64,000 nucleotides of DNA from Flavobacterium shii (GCF_025847235.1 NZ_JAOZEW010000009.1:124001-188000), one strand, 5' to 3'. Shown: positions 6,735 to 16,701, counted from the stretch's first letter. Notes: generated from the letters alone by a model not told the origin. Numbers and translations: made by a program.

Positions 6735-8105
6735 CTAGTTTAGAAGATCCAACAACAAAGAAGGGAATAAACCAATAACAATATTCAATGTAATAGAAAC
6801 TACTGCAACAGCATAAATAAGGAATGGTCTTCCAGTACGAGTTTCATTAGGTTCTTTAGTATACATTGCTAATATTAATTTGAAATAATAACCAACACTT
6901 ATGATAGAGTTAATTACTGCAACAATTACTAATGCAAGGTATCCGGCTTGTATTACTTGATTGAATAAAAATAACTTAGCAAAGAACCCTGCAAAAATTG
7001 GAATCCCCGCCATAGATAAAAGTGAAGCTGTAAGGATTGCTGCCAATAAAGGATTTGTTTTTCCTAAACCATGAAAATTGGTTATGTCTTCGTTATCTTG
7101 ATTTTTACAAACATATAGTATCACGCTAAAAGCAGCAATACCGGCTAATGCGTATGCAGTAGCGTAGTATAATAATGTTCCTGCAGATGTAGCTAAAGTC
7201 AATAATGTCATTAACATAAAACCTGCATGCGAAATACCAGAATAGGCAAGCATACGTTTTACATTAACCTGGCGTAATGCCATGATATTACCAACAGTCA
7301 TAGACAGCATAGAAACAATCACAATTACGATCACGTAGCTTTCAGAAAGTTCTACATTCATAATTGTTATAAGTTTGTACAAAGTTGCAATAGCAACAAC
7401 TTTTGCCAAAGTACTCATTAAAGCAGTTGTTAAAGCAGGAGAACCTTCATATACATCCGGAGCCCAAAAATGGAAAGGAACAGCAGCAACTTTAAACAAC
7501 ATACCAACTGTTAATAAAACGATTCCTATTGGAAACCAAACAGGTAATTCGGCAGATTGAGATAAATCGCTAATTTCCACAACATCAAAACTTCCCATTG
7601 CTCCGTAAATTAAACAAATACCGAATAAGATAATTCCCGATGCAAATGAACCCATTAAGAAGTATTTCATTCCAGCTTCATTACTTTTAATGTTCATTCT
7701 GTCGCTTGCCGCCAAAACGTATAATGCAATAGATAAAACTTCAATTCCTAAAAAGAACATAGCTAAGTTTCCAAAAGATACCATTGCTACAGCTCCAGCC
7801 AATAAGAATATTTTGATAGCTACATAATCAGAAATCTTAGTTTGATGATCTTCGTAGAAATTGTAACTCAAAGCCACTAAGAAAATAGTTAAAACAATAA
7901 ACAAAGATGAAAATGCTGTAGAGTATTTACTCACCGCAATCATGTTATTGTAGTAACTTTCAGTTGAACCAAACTCTGAATAGTTTAGTGCCAAAACACC
8001 TAGTAAACCAAGTATAGTTACTGGAATGATGGCTTTTCTTAAATTAAGAATTTCAAACAGTAGGCAGAAAATACCCAATCCTATTATAGCTATTAATGTA
8101 TTCAT
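6735..8105 (-). CDS. nuoN: NADH-quinone oxidoreductase subunit N
   Basis: This 456-residue antiporter-like membrane subunit is one of the three proton-pumping Mrp-type subunits of complex I. About 13-14 transmembrane helices are visible. The core phrases LSIALYVLAASDRMNIKSNEAGMKYF, FKVAAVPFHFWAPDVYEGSP (containing the conserved Lys and the kinked helix) and VKRMLAYSGISHAGFM are diagnostic of NuoN. Length is close to E. coli NuoN (485). It is the last gene of the nuo operon and is separated from nuoM by a 144-bp spacer with no gene in it. A terminator follows directly. Confidence 0.96.
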   Translation of the reverse strand: MNTLIAIIGLGIFCLLFEILNLRKAIIPVTILGLLGVLALNYSEFGSTESYYNNMIAVSKYSTAFSSLFIVLTIFLVALSYNFYEDHQTKISDYVAIKIFLLAGAVAMVSFGNLAMFFLGIEVLSIALYVLAASDRMNIKSNEAGMKYFLMGSFASGIILFGICLIYGAMGSFDVVEISDLSQSAELPVWFPIGIVLLTVGMLFKVAAVPFHFWAPDVYEGSPALTTALMSTLAKVVAIATLYKLITIMNVELSESYVIVIVIVSMLSMTVGNIMALRQVNVKRMLAYSGISHAGFMLMTLLTLATSAGTLLYYATAYALAGIAAFSVILYVCKNQDNEDITNFHGLGKTNPLLAAILTASLLSMAGIPIFAGFFAKLFLFNQVIQAGYLALVIVAVINSIISVGYYFKLILAMYTKEPNETRTGRPFLIYAVAVVSITLNIVIGLFPSLLLDLLN

Positions 8106-8249
8106 TTTTGTTTTTTTGATCTAGGAAATCTAAAACTAATGATGCCCTAATTTATTTTTATTTAAAATTATATTTTTATCCTTTAGCAGCTTAACTTTTT
8201 TAACCTCAAATAAATCCGAAATCAAAATTGTTAACCTTCATTCTAAATC

Positions 8250-9689
8250 TTAATTTCTATTTACAACTTTTAAAATCACTTCCAAACTTGGTGATATTAA
8301 ATCTGTAATTGGTTTTGGATATAATCCAAAAAAGAATAATACAGCTATAATTGCTACAAGCGAAATTCCTTCGGAGATAGATACATCAGCAAAAGGCTTA
8401 GTATTTGTTTCTCCTAACATTACGTGTTGGAACATTTTAAGCATATAGTAAGCACCAAGAATAATAGTAGTTCCACCTAAAACGGCAAACCAAATATTTA
8501 TTTGGGAAAGGCTGTATAATACTGTGAACTCACCAACAAAGTTAAAAGTTGATGGTAAAGCAACCGATGCCAATACCAAAATCAAGAACATCGAAGTGAA
8601 TTTTGGCGATTGAGCGCGAATTCCACCCATTTCGGCAATAACTCTTGTTTCGTATCTTCTAAAGATAATTTCGGCAGCAAGGAATAAACCTACTACAACA
8701 AAACCGTGAGCAATCATTTGTAAAACCGATCCACTTAAACCGTCAGCGGTTAATGTATAAGTTCCTGCTGCAATCAACCCAACGTGAGCCAATGAAGAAT
8801 AAGCAAGTAATTTTTTTAAGTCTTTTTGTCTTAATGCAACAATAGAACCATAAATTACCCCAGCAATACCTAACCCGATAAATATAGTCATGAATTCTTT
8901 TGCTGCAAATGGAGCAATTGGCAATTGCCAACGAATGATGCTGTATAATCCCATTTTAAGCATGATACCAGATAAAAGCATTGTTCCTACAGTAGGTGCT
9001 TTTTGGTATACATTTGCTTGCCATGTATGGAAAGGAATAAGAGGAATTTTAATAGCGTATGCTAAGAAGAATGCCAGGAATATCCAAATTTGTTCTGTTT
9101 CGGATAAATCTACTTCATATAAATCCGTCAATAAGAAACTGCCAGCTTTTTGGTATAAGTAAACAAATGCTACAAGCATGAATAATGAACCAGCAAGAGT
9201 GTAGATAAAGAATTTAACTACTGCTTTTCTGCGTTCTTCAGTATCACCATTACCCCAAATTAAGGCAATGAAATAAATAGGGATTAATGATAATTCCCAG
9301 AAAATATAATATAACAAACCATCTGCTGCAAGGAAAGTCCCTACCATTGCAAATGCCATGAATAAGATTAATGCATAAAATCCTTTTGCATTTGGATATG
9401 AATTACCAAAAGAAGAGAATATGATTATTGGCGTTAAAGCAGTTGTTAATAGCAACATTGCAATTGCTAATCCATCTGCATTTAATGCAAATGAAATTTT
9501 AGGCTGAATAATCCATTGGTTTATTAAACTGATGTTTTCGCCAAGATTATAATGATTTAATAATACAATCGAACAACCTAAAGCGGCCAAACTAAAGAAC
9601 AAAGCTACTTTTGAAGCTAGTTTATCACCAACAAAATAAGTGACAAATGCACCAATTAAAAGTATAATTAATATAAGAGAAACGTTCAT
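8250..9689 (-). CDS. nuoM: NADH-quinone oxidoreductase subunit M
   Basis: This 479-residue proton-pumping subunit of complex I has about 14 hydrophobic helices. Conserved NuoM features include the helix containing YYIFWELSLIPIYFIALIWG (with the essential Glu), KIPLIPFHTWQANVYQKAP, and LKKLLAYSSLAHVGLIAAG. Length is near the usual 490-510. The start codon follows nuoL's stop by 10 bp, consistent with co-transcription. It contributes one proton channel in the membrane arm between NuoN and NuoL. Confidence 0.97.
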   Translation of the reverse strand: MNVSLILIILLIGAFVTYFVGDKLASKVALFFSLAALGCSIVLLNHYNLGENISLINQWIIQPKISFALNADGLAIAMLLLTTALTPIIIFSSFGNSYPNAKGFYALILFMAFAMVGTFLAADGLLYYIFWELSLIPIYFIALIWGNGDTEERRKAVVKFFIYTLAGSLFMLVAFVYLYQKAGSFLLTDLYEVDLSETEQIWIFLAFFLAYAIKIPLIPFHTWQANVYQKAPTVGTMLLSGIMLKMGLYSIIRWQLPIAPFAAKEFMTIFIGLGIAGVIYGSIVALRQKDLKKLLAYSSLAHVGLIAAGTYTLTADGLSGSVLQMIAHGFVVVGLFLAAEIIFRRYETRVIAEMGGIRAQSPKFTSMFLILVLASVALPSTFNFVGEFTVLYSLSQINIWFAVLGGTTIILGAYYMLKMFQHVMLGETNTKPFADVSISEGISLVAIIAVLFFFGLYPKPITDLISPSLEVILKVVNRN

Positions 9690-9699
9690 AGTTATTAAA

Positions 9700-11589
9700 T
9701 TATTGAGCTAAAAATATATAAGAAACAATGGCACATAAACCCAAAACAAAAGCAAATAAATATAATCCGATACTTCCGTTTTGTAATTTTCTACCTTGAT
9801 AACTTATCTCATTGGTTACTTTTCCTAATCCGAATACAAGTGCTGATAAACTTGTTTCAACATAATCTCTAAAGAATTTTGACAATCCATTAATAGAGCG
9901 CACAAATAAATAATCATAAGCCTCATCAACATAATATTTGTTGTATAACACTTTTGTAACTCCTGTTATAGATTCATCTTCACCAGGAACATTATTTTGT
10001 TTAATGTATTTTATGTAGGCAATAAAAATTCCAACTAAACCTCCAAGAACTGCAACACCCATTAAAGTATATTCAGTAGTTCCTAAATGATGTGCTTCGC
10101 CAGCTACTTTCGTAAAAAGTGGCGCTAGATAAGAATTCAACCAGCTATTTCCAGGTAAGCTTATCAATCCGCCAAAAGTAGCTAAGATTGCTAAAATAAT
10201 TAACGGGAACGTGATTAAAGCCGGACTCTCATGTAAATGACTTTTTTGATGTTCTGTTCCTCTAAAATCTTTAAAGAAAGTTAAGAACATTAATCTAAAC
10301 ATATAAAAAGCAGTCATGATAGATGCAATCGAAGCAACAACATAAAGTGGAATGTTATGCTCAAATGCAGTTAATAAAATCTCGTCTTTCGAGAAGAATC
10401 CAGAAAATAATGGAACTCCTGATATTGCTAATGAAGAAACAAGCATTGTGATAAACGTAACTGGCATTGCTTTGCGCAATCCACCCATTTTACGCATGTC
10501 TTGTTCGCCGTGTAAAGCGTGAATTACAGAACCTGAACCCAAGAATAAACAAGCTTTAAAGAAAGCGTGAGTTATTACGTGAAAAACAGCTACTTCATAA
10601 GCACCTAATCCCAATGCTAAGAACATTAATCCTAATTGCGAAACAGTAGAGTAAGCCAATACTTTTTTAATATCATTTTGAACCAAACCAATTGTAGCAG
10701 CAACTAGAGACGTTATTGCACCAATAATAGCAATTAAGCTTTGTACATCTGGAGTTAAATCAAATATAAAGTTTAATCTGGTGATCATAAAGATACCAGC
10801 AGTTACCATCGTTGCAGCGTGGATTAATGCAGATACTGGAGTTGGTCCAGCCATTGCATCAGGCAACCATGTGTATAACGGAATTTGAGCCGATTTACCA
10901 CAAGCACCAATAAACAAACAAAAAGCTGCTGCAGAAAGAGCATAGATATTTAAATCTGTAGCGCCTGCGATTGCAGTTTTTAAAGTTGCATAATCCAAAG
11001 TAGAGAACATAGAACCGATGATAAAAATACCAACCAATAATCCTAAATCTCCAATTCTGTTCATGATAAAAGCTTTTTTAGCCGCATCATTATAGTCTTG
11101 GTTTTTATACCAGAAACCGATTAGTAAGTAAGAACAAAGTCCTACACCTTCCCAACCAATGAATAATACTAATAAGTTACTTCCCACAACAAGTGTAATC
11201 ATGAAAAACACAAACAAGTTTAAGTAAGCAAAAAACTGGTGCATTTTTTCATCATCATGCATGTAGCTGATAGAGTATAAGTGAATCAAAGAACCAATAC
11301 CAGTTACAAAAAGTAACCAAAGCAATGATAGTTGATCTAATAAGAAACCTAAATCAACTTTGAAATTACTTATCTGAATCCAGTCAAATAAAGAAATGCT
11401 GATAGGTTGTTGAGTCTGATTTATTTGAAGGAAAAAATAAATAGTTACAGCAAACGAAATAACTACAGAAAGAGTTCCTATAGCTCCGGAAACTGTCTTT
11501 CCTAAACTTTTTCCAAAGAAAACATTGATTAAAAATCCTAAAAAAGGAGCTAATACTAAAACTAAAGCTAAATTGGTATCCATTGCCAT
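9700..11589 (-). CDS. nuoL: NADH-quinone oxidoreductase subunit L
   Basis: This 629-residue distal antiporter-like subunit carries the NuoL motifs LLVLFIGWEGVGLCSYLLIGFWY, KSAQIPLYTWLPDAMAGPTPVSALIHAATMVTAG (read here in pieces: SAQIPLYTWLPDAM and SALIHAATMV) and VLAYSTVSQLGLMF. The C-terminal part supplies the long lateral helix that runs along the membrane arm of complex I. The stop of nuoK and the start of nuoL abut, typical of translational coupling. A second Met lies at codon 3 (MAMDTN), so the exact start is uncertain by two residues. Confidence 0.97.
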   Translation of the reverse strand: MAMDTNLALVLVLAPFLGFLINVFFGKSLGKTVSGAIGTLSVVISFAVTIYFFLQINQTQQPISISLFDWIQISNFKVDLGFLLDQLSLLWLLFVTGIGSLIHLYSISYMHDDEKMHQFFAYLNLFVFFMITLVVGSNLLVLFIGWEGVGLCSYLLIGFWYKNQDYNDAAKKAFIMNRIGDLGLLVGIFIIGSMFSTLDYATLKTAIAGATDLNIYALSAAAFCLFIGACGKSAQIPLYTWLPDAMAGPTPVSALIHAATMVTAGIFMITRLNFIFDLTPDVQSLIAIIGAITSLVAATIGLVQNDIKKVLAYSTVSQLGLMFLALGLGAYEVAVFHVITHAFFKACLFLGSGSVIHALHGEQDMRKMGGLRKAMPVTFITMLVSSLAISGVPLFSGFFSKDEILLTAFEHNIPLYVVASIASIMTAFYMFRLMFLTFFKDFRGTEHQKSHLHESPALITFPLIILAILATFGGLISLPGNSWLNSYLAPLFTKVAGEAHHLGTTEYTLMGVAVLGGLVGIFIAYIKYIKQNNVPGEDESITGVTKVLYNKYYVDEAYDYLFVRSINGLSKFFRDYVETSLSALVFGLGKVTNEISYQGRKLQNGSIGLYLFAFVLGLCAIVSYIFLAQ

Positions 11590-11910
11590 TTATCCTTTTA
11601 AATTTTTTAAATTATCGATACTAATTGAATGTATATTTCTAAATATCGATACTAAAATCGCCAATCCAACAGCTACTTCCGCCGCTGCAACTGCCATCGA
11701 GAAAAATACGAATACTTGTCCCTGTGCATCTTGGTGATAAGTGGAAAAAGCAACAAATAATAAGTTTACTGCATTAAGCATGATTTCGATAGACATAAAA
11801 ACGATAATCGCATTACGTCTGTATAAAACACCAAATATGCCTATGCAAAAAAGGACTACACTTAAAAATATGTAGTTTTCAATACCTATTTGATTTAAAA
11901 TATTATTCAT
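11590..11910 (-). CDS. nuoK: NADH-quinone oxidoreductase subunit K
   Basis: This 106-residue membrane subunit has three hydrophobic helices. The conserved acidic residues of the proton pathway lie in [18 protein letters not shown] and [15 protein letters not shown], matching MrpC/NuoK. Length is typical (about 100). The start overlaps the last base of nuoJ and the stop abuts nuoL, so it is translationally coupled on both sides. Confidence 0.97.
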   Translation of the reverse strand: MNNILNQIGIENYIFLSVVLFCIGIFGVLYRRNAIIVFMSIEIMLNAVNLLFVAFSTYHQDAQGQVFVFFSMAVAAAEVAVGLAILVSIFRNIHSISIDNLKNLKG

Positions 11911-12449
11911 TATTTTTTCAGTTTTTCTTTTTTAGACAATAACACTGTTCCAATCATGGCAACCAAAAGTAAAATAGAAGCAAATTCAAACGGAACCATA
12001 TATTCGTTCAGTAATATTTTACCTAATACTTTTATCGATTGGAAATCTTCTCCAGTCGAATCGTATTCTCCAACAATTGGTTTTGAGTTAATAAATATCG
12101 CAATCAAAACGATACAAATCAAGCAAAAGGAAACAATAGCACCCAAACGAGTAATTCGGGGTTTATGTACTTCGTGTTTTTCGTTCAGGTTCATCAACAT
12201 AATGGTAAATAAAAACAAAATCATTATGGCTCCCGAATATACGATAACGTGTACAATCGCTAGAAACTGAGCATTTAATAGTAAATAATGACCGGCAATC
12301 GAAAAAAAGCAAATCACTAAATAAATAGCACTATGAATTGGGTTACGACTAAAAATCGTTAAGAAAGCAGTTATCACTGTTATGAAAGCTAATATACAAA
12401 AAGTAATTTGTATTGCATTTGCATTTGCAAAATCAGGTATATGTATCAT
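11910..12449 (-). CDS. nuoJ: NADH-quinone oxidoreductase subunit J
   Basis: This 179-residue membrane subunit has five hydrophobic helices. The third contains the glycine-rich pi-bulge region [23 protein letters not shown], the NuoJ signature needed for coupling. The gene overlaps nuoI and nuoK by one base each. It lies at the heel of complex I, next to NuoA, NuoH and NuoK. Confidence 0.96.
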   Translation of the reverse strand: MIHIPDFANANAIQITFCILAFITVITAFLTIFSRNPIHSAIYLVICFFSIAGHYLLLNAQFLAIVHVIVYSGAIMILFLFTIMLMNLNEKHEVHKPRITRLGAIVSFCLICIVLIAIFINSKPIVGEYDSTGEDFQSIKVLGKILLNEYMVPFEFASILLLVAMIGTVLLSKKEKLKK

Positions 12450-12994
12450 TAATTAGCGTTTTTAAGTTGTGCGTTTTTCATAGCCATATCCAATGGCATC
12501 ACTAATTTATCTTTTCCAAAAATAAAATCTTCTCTTTCATAACTAGAAGGAACCAATACTTTTGACGTAGTCAGGTAAATTGCATCTTTCGGACAAGCCT
12601 CTTCACACAATCCACAAAAAATACAACGCAACATATTAATCTCATATATCGAAGCATATTTTTCTTCTCTGTACAAATGTTTCTCATTTGCTTTACGTTC
12701 TTCAGCTTTCATCGTAATAGCTTCTGCAGGACATGATAAAGCACATAATCCACAAGCAGTACAGTTTTCACGACCTTGCTCATCCCGTTTTAGCATGTGT
12801 TGTCCACGATAAACATCGCTTCGCTCACGTACTTGTTCTGGATAATGAATGGTAGCTTTACGCTTGAACAAGTGTTTGATTGTAATGTACAATCCTTTAA
12901 CAATCGCTACAAGATACAATCGTTCAAGAAAAGACATCTCTTTATTTGAGACTACCTTTTTTCTACCCGATAATGATATAGTTTCTATCGACAT
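12449..12994 (-). CDS. nuoI: NADH-quinone oxidoreductase subunit I (two 4Fe-4S ferredoxin)
   Basis: This 181-residue peripheral subunit carries two CxxCxxCxxxCP motifs, at Cys78/81/84/88 (CTACGLCALSCP) and Cys124/127/130/134 (CIFCGLCEEACP). They ligate clusters N6a and N6b, which pass electrons to NuoB. The N-terminal amphipathic segment (FLERLYLVAIVKGLYITIKHLF) anchors it to the membrane. The spacing to nuoH is unusually large (171 bp) because a dispersed repeat is inserted there. Confidence 0.97.
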   Translation of the reverse strand: MSIETISLSGRKKVVSNKEMSFLERLYLVAIVKGLYITIKHLFKRKATIHYPEQVRERSDVYRGQHMLKRDEQGRENCTACGLCALSCPAEAITMKAEERKANEKHLYREEKYASIYEINMLRCIFCGLCEEACPKDAIYLTTSKVLVPSSYEREDFIFGKDKLVMPLDMAMKNAQLKNAN

Positions 12995-13061
12995 TTTAAT
13001 TTATCATTTGCGATTTTGATTCCAAAACCAAATTCAAAAATTTATTTCTTTTATTTTATTC

Positions 13062-13151
13062 GAAGCTAATCCTGCTCCCGAAGCCTCGGGACGTTACAAT
13101 CTTTATTGTTTTAAAGGAAAACAATAAAGGATTTCCACTTCTATCAGGGCT
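13062..13151 (-). repeat. Dispersed structured repeat, copy A (inside the nuo operon)
   Basis: Read on the minus strand, this 90-bp unit begins AGCCCTGATAGAAGTGG and ends GCAGGATTAGCTTC, the same ends as copy B at 58941-59064. It contains two hairpins: CTTTATTGTTTT/AAAACAATAAAG and TCCCGA/TCGGGA. It lies between nuoH and nuoI. Confidence 0.75.
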
Positions 13152-13165
13152 AGGTATTTTGTGTG

Positions 13166-14218
13166 TTAGAAGCCTAAAAAGACTCCAATTTCATTTCTTA
13201 ACATCACAATACCTGTAATCATAATATTGATGATAGAAAGCGGAATTAATATCTTCCATCCTAAATGCATCAATTGGTCATATCTGAATCTTGGAATAGT
13301 CCAACGAACCCACATATAGAAAAATATGAAAAAGCATATTTTGGCAAATAATACAGCCATTCCTAAAACGTTTGCCGGATTTACTCCAACATTCTCCACC
13401 ATCCATTGCATTCCAGGATAGTTATATCCTCCAAAGAACAATACAGAGATGATAGTAGCCGATATAAACATATTTGCATATTCAGCAAATAAATAAAATC
13501 CCATTTTCATCGAAGAATATTCCGTGTGATATCCACCTACTAATTCTGTTTCACATTCTGCTAAGTCAAACGGAGTTCTGTTTGTTTCAGCAAAAGCACA
13601 AATAAGGAAAATTAAGAAAGATAAAGGTTGGTAAAATACGTTCCAGTTCATTCCTGCTTGTTGCAAAGAGATTTCTCTTAAGCTTAAGCTTCCGGTCATC
13701 ATTAATAAAGCAATCATCGATAATCCCATTGCGATTTCATAAGAAACCATTTGCGAAGCAGCACGAACCGCTCCCATCAATGAGAATTTATTGTTAGATG
13801 CCCATCCACCAATCATGATACCATATACTCCAACAGAAACAACCCCGAAGAAATACAATAGTCCAATGTTAATGTCTGTAGCTTGTAGTAAAATGTCTCT
13901 GCCAAATAAGTGTAATTTGTCTCCCCAAGGAATTACAGCACTTGTCATTAAAGCAGTACTCATGGCAATTGCCGGTCCTACTACGAATAAAAATTTATTA
14001 GGAGTATTTGGGAAGAATTCCTCTTTTGAGAATAACTTCATACCATCTGCAAGAGGTTGCAATAATCCACCCCAACCAGCACGGTTTGGTCCAACACGAT
14101 CTTGCAAGTATGCTGCAACTTTACGTTCTGCCCAAGTAGAATACATCGCCATAATCATAGTTACGGCAAAAACCACAACGATTACAACACTTTTTTCTAT
14201 TATAAATGTACTATCCAT
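13166..14218 (-). CDS. nuoH: NADH-quinone oxidoreductase subunit H
   Basis: This 350-residue membrane subunit forms much of the quinone chamber. It has about eight helices and the conserved cytoplasmic loops AYLQDRVGPNRAGWGG (residues about 36-51), AETNRTPFDLAECETELVGG (about 209-228) and YMWVRWTIPRFRYDQLM. The Glu-rich loop lines the quinone access and proton-coupling channel. Length is normal. The stop of nuoG and the start of nuoH are two bases apart. Confidence 0.97.
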   Translation of the reverse strand: MDSTFIIEKSVVIVVVFAVTMIMAMYSTWAERKVAAYLQDRVGPNRAGWGGLLQPLADGMKLFSKEEFFPNTPNKFLFVVGPAIAMSTALMTSAVIPWGDKLHLFGRDILLQATDINIGLLYFFGVVSVGVYGIMIGGWASNNKFSLMGAVRAASQMVSYEIAMGLSMIALLMMTGSLSLREISLQQAGMNWNVFYQPLSFLIFLICAFAETNRTPFDLAECETELVGGYHTEYSSMKMGFYLFAEYANMFISATIISVLFFGGYNYPGMQWMVENVGVNPANVLGMAVLFAKICFFIFFYMWVRWTIPRFRYDQLMHLGWKILIPLSIINIMITGIVMLRNEIGVFLGF

Positions 14219-14220
14219 TT

Positions 14221-15252
14221 CTAAGAGTTTTTGTCGTTATTGTTTAATGGAATCTCAGCCATACTAATCTTTTTACGGTCTTCATCTCTACCCATAAGAA
14301 TAGTTTTTTCAGTAGCGATTTCTACTTTCTCTAATTTACGAGTGTAGTTATTTTGATTGATAACCGAATCTTTTTCAAATTCTCTTGGCCCTTCAATAGT
14401 CCAATCTGCTACGTTTTTGTGGTCAAAACGACAACTGTTACAAATAAACTCTTCTACTTCATGGTACTCATCTTTACGACCTGTAACGCGTTGTATTTCG
14501 CCTCCAAACATCCAAACAGTTGTTTTTCCACAACATCCTGGAGTTGTACATTCTCTGTGTGCATTGTAAGGTTTGTTAAACCAAACTCTCGATTTAAAAC
14601 GGAAAGTCTTATCAGTTAACGCTCCAACAGGACATACATCGATCATATTTCCAGAGAACTCATTGTCTATAGCTTTAGAGATGTAAGTAGAGATGTTAGC
14701 ATGGTCACCACGGTCTAATACCCCATGAACTCTATCATCTGTCAATTGATCCGCGACTTGTACACATCTCTGGCATAAGATACAACGGTTCATGTGCAAT
14801 TGAATATGTGGACCTATATCTTCTGGTTCAAAAGTTCTTTTTTCCTCGATAAAACGTGATTTCGGATTTCCGTGTTCGAAACTTAAGTTCTGTAAATCGC
14901 ACTCACCAGCCTGATCACAAATAGGGCAATCCAAAGGGTGGTTAATCAATAAAAATTCTGTTACAGATTTACGTGCTTCAGTTACTCTATCAGAAGATTT
15001 GCTGTTTACTTCCATACCATCCATACATCCTGTTACACAAGATGCCATCAATTTTGGCATTGGTCTTGGATCAGCTTCACTTCCTTTCGATACTTCAACT
15101 AAACAACAACGGCATTTTCCTCCGCTACCTTTTAATTTTGAGTAATAGCACATGGCTGGCGGAACTAAATCCCCACCAATCATACGTGCAGCCTGTAGGA
15201 TTGTTGTTCCTGGCTCTACGTCTATACTTTGACCGTCTATGGTTACTTTCAT
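14221..15252 (-). CDS. nuoG: NADH-quinone oxidoreductase subunit G, short form
   Basis: This 343-residue iron-sulfur subunit starts with a ferredoxin fold holding the 2Fe-2S cluster N1b (Cys35, Cys47, Cys50, Cys72). It then carries the His-ligated N5 motif HPLDCPICDQAGECDL (His105, Cys109, Cys112, Cys118) and the N4 motif with Cys157, Cys160, Cys163 and Cys207. The start of a molybdopterin-type 4Fe-4S segment is visible (RECTTPGC, EEFICNSC), but the large molybdopterin-oxidoreductase-like domain is absent. E. coli and Thermus NuoG are about 780-910 residues, so this is less than half length. No trace of a broken 3' half remains before nuoH, which argues for an inherited short form over a recent truncation. 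Confidence 0.93.
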   Translation of the reverse strand: MKVTIDGQSIDVEPGTTILQAARMIGGDLVPPAMCYYSKLKGSGGKCRCCLVEVSKGSEADPRPMPKLMASCVTGCMDGMEVNSKSSDRVTEARKSVTEFLLINHPLDCPICDQAGECDLQNLSFEHGNPKSRFIEEKRTFEPEDIGPHIQLHMNRCILCQRCVQVADQLTDDRVHGVLDRGDHANISTYISKAIDNEFSGNMIDVCPVGALTDKTFRFKSRVWFNKPYNAHRECTTPGCCGKTTVWMFGGEIQRVTGRKDEYHEVEEFICNSCRFDHKNVADWTIEGPREFEKDSVINQNNYTRKLEKVEIATEKTILMGRDEDRKKISMAEIPLNNNDKNS

Positions 15253-15329
15253 CTCTTTATTTTGTTGTTTTAGTTTAAGGTTTAAAGTTTCAAGTTGTTG
15301 AACTTTAAACTAAAAAAACTTTATACTAT
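15253..15329. repeat. nuoG-nuoF spacer with inverted repeat
   Basis: The 77-bp spacer carries GTTTAAAGTT and its complement AACTTTAAAC across an 11-base loop, so its RNA would form a strong hairpin. There is no long T-tract on the minus strand, so a terminator is unlikely; it may be a processing or stability element. Confidence 0.45.
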
Positions 15330-16700
15330 TTATACGATTACTTTTCCGCCAACCAAATGTTTCACTTGTGAAAATGGCTCAGCAACAAAATGCTCTCTGT
15401 TTTTTATTTTTTCTGGGAAACGAACGTGATATTCAAATTCATCTCTAAAATGACGAATAGCTGCTGCTACAGGCCAAGATGCTGCATCTCCAAGCGGGCA
15501 AATCGTGTTTCCTTCAATTTTACTTTGAATGCTCCACAATAATTCGATATCCTCTTCGCGACCTTGACCGTTTTCGATTCTCCACAATATTTTTTCCAAC
15601 CATCCTGTACCTTCACGACAAGGAGTACATTGTCCACAAGATTCATGGTGGTAAAAACGTGCAAAATTCCAAGTGTTTCTTACGATACAAGCAGTGTCAT
15701 TATAAACTATAAATCCTCCAGAACCTAGCATAGATCCAGTAGCAAAACCACCATCACTTAAAGATTCGTAAGACATTAAACGATCTTCACCATTTGCAGT
15801 TTTAAAAATCAATTCGGCTGGTAAAATTGGCACAGAAGAACCTCCGGGAACAAACGCTTTTAAAGGTCTGCTCGAAGACATTCCGCCTAAGTACTCATCA
15901 GAATTCATGAATTCATCAACACTTAAACCTAATTCTATTTCGTAAACTCCAGGGTTTTTAACGTGTCCCGAAGCCGAGATTAATTTAGTTCCAGTAGAAC
16001 GACCAATACCAATTTTGGCATAATCATCACCAGAATTATTGATAATCCAAGGCACGGTTGCAATAGTCTCAACGTTGTTTACCACGGTAGGATTGGCCCA
16101 AAGACCAGAAACAGCAGGGAATGGCGGTTTGATACGCGGATTTCCTCTTTTTCCTTCCAATGATTCTATAAGTGCAGTTTCTTCTCCACAGATATAAGCA
16201 CCAGCTCCACAGTGAACGTATAATTCTAAATCATACCCTGATCCTAATATGTTTTTCCCCAAAAAACCGGCAGCTTTAGCTTCGGCAATGGCTCTTTCTA
16301 ATATTTTATAAACCCACATATATTCTCCACGAATGTAGATATATGATAAGTTAGCACCCAAAGCAAAGCTTGAAGTAATCATTCCTTCGATCAATAAGTG
16401 AGGAATGAATTCCATCAAGTAACGATCCTTGAAAGTACCTGGCTCAGATTCGTCGGCGTTGCAAACTAAATGTCTTGGTTTTCCTGATTTTTTATCAATA
16501 AAACTCCATTTCATACCCGCTGGGAAACCTGCACCACCACGACCACGAAGACCTGATTTTTTTACTTCTTCAACAACTTCGTCTGGTGTAAGCGTTTTTA
16601 TTGCTTTTTCTACAGATGCATAACCACCATTCTTGCGGTATACTTCGTAGGTTTTAATACCAGGAATATTGATTTTATCTAATAATATTTTCTGTGACAT
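15330..16700 (-). CDS. nuoF: NADH-quinone oxidoreductase subunit F (NADH/FMN-binding)
   Basis: This 456-residue catalytic subunit oxidises NADH. The FMN/NADH site is seen in GLRGRGGAGFPAGMKWSF and CNADESEPGTFKDRYLME, and in the glycine-rich region around HCGAGAYICGEETALIESLEG. The N3 4Fe-4S motif ESCGQCTPCREGTGW lies near residue 355, with its fourth Cys in NTICPLGD. Length matches the family (about 445). Its presence shows a true NADH dehydrogenase, unlike the ferredoxin-type complexes of some Bacteroidetes that lack NuoEFG. It follows nuoE by one base. Confidence 0.97.
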   Translation of the reverse strand: MSQKILLDKINIPGIKTYEVYRKNGGYASVEKAIKTLTPDEVVEEVKKSGLRGRGGAGFPAGMKWSFIDKKSGKPRHLVCNADESEPGTFKDRYLMEFIPHLLIEGMITSSFALGANLSYIYIRGEYMWVYKILERAIAEAKAAGFLGKNILGSGYDLELYVHCGAGAYICGEETALIESLEGKRGNPRIKPPFPAVSGLWANPTVVNNVETIATVPWIINNSGDDYAKIGIGRSTGTKLISASGHVKNPGVYEIELGLSVDEFMNSDEYLGGMSSSRPLKAFVPGGSSVPILPAELIFKTANGEDRLMSYESLSDGGFATGSMLGSGGFIVYNDTACIVRNTWNFARFYHHESCGQCTPCREGTGWLEKILWRIENGQGREEDIELLWSIQSKIEGNTICPLGDAASWPVAAAIRHFRDEFEYHVRFPEKIKNREHFVAEPFSQVKHLVGGKVIV

Positions 16701-16701
16701 A

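Noticed and set aside
15467..15664. Small frame inside nuoF suggesting a frameshift
   Set aside because: The nuoF frame is complete through its 4Fe-4S motif and stop, so there is no frameshift.
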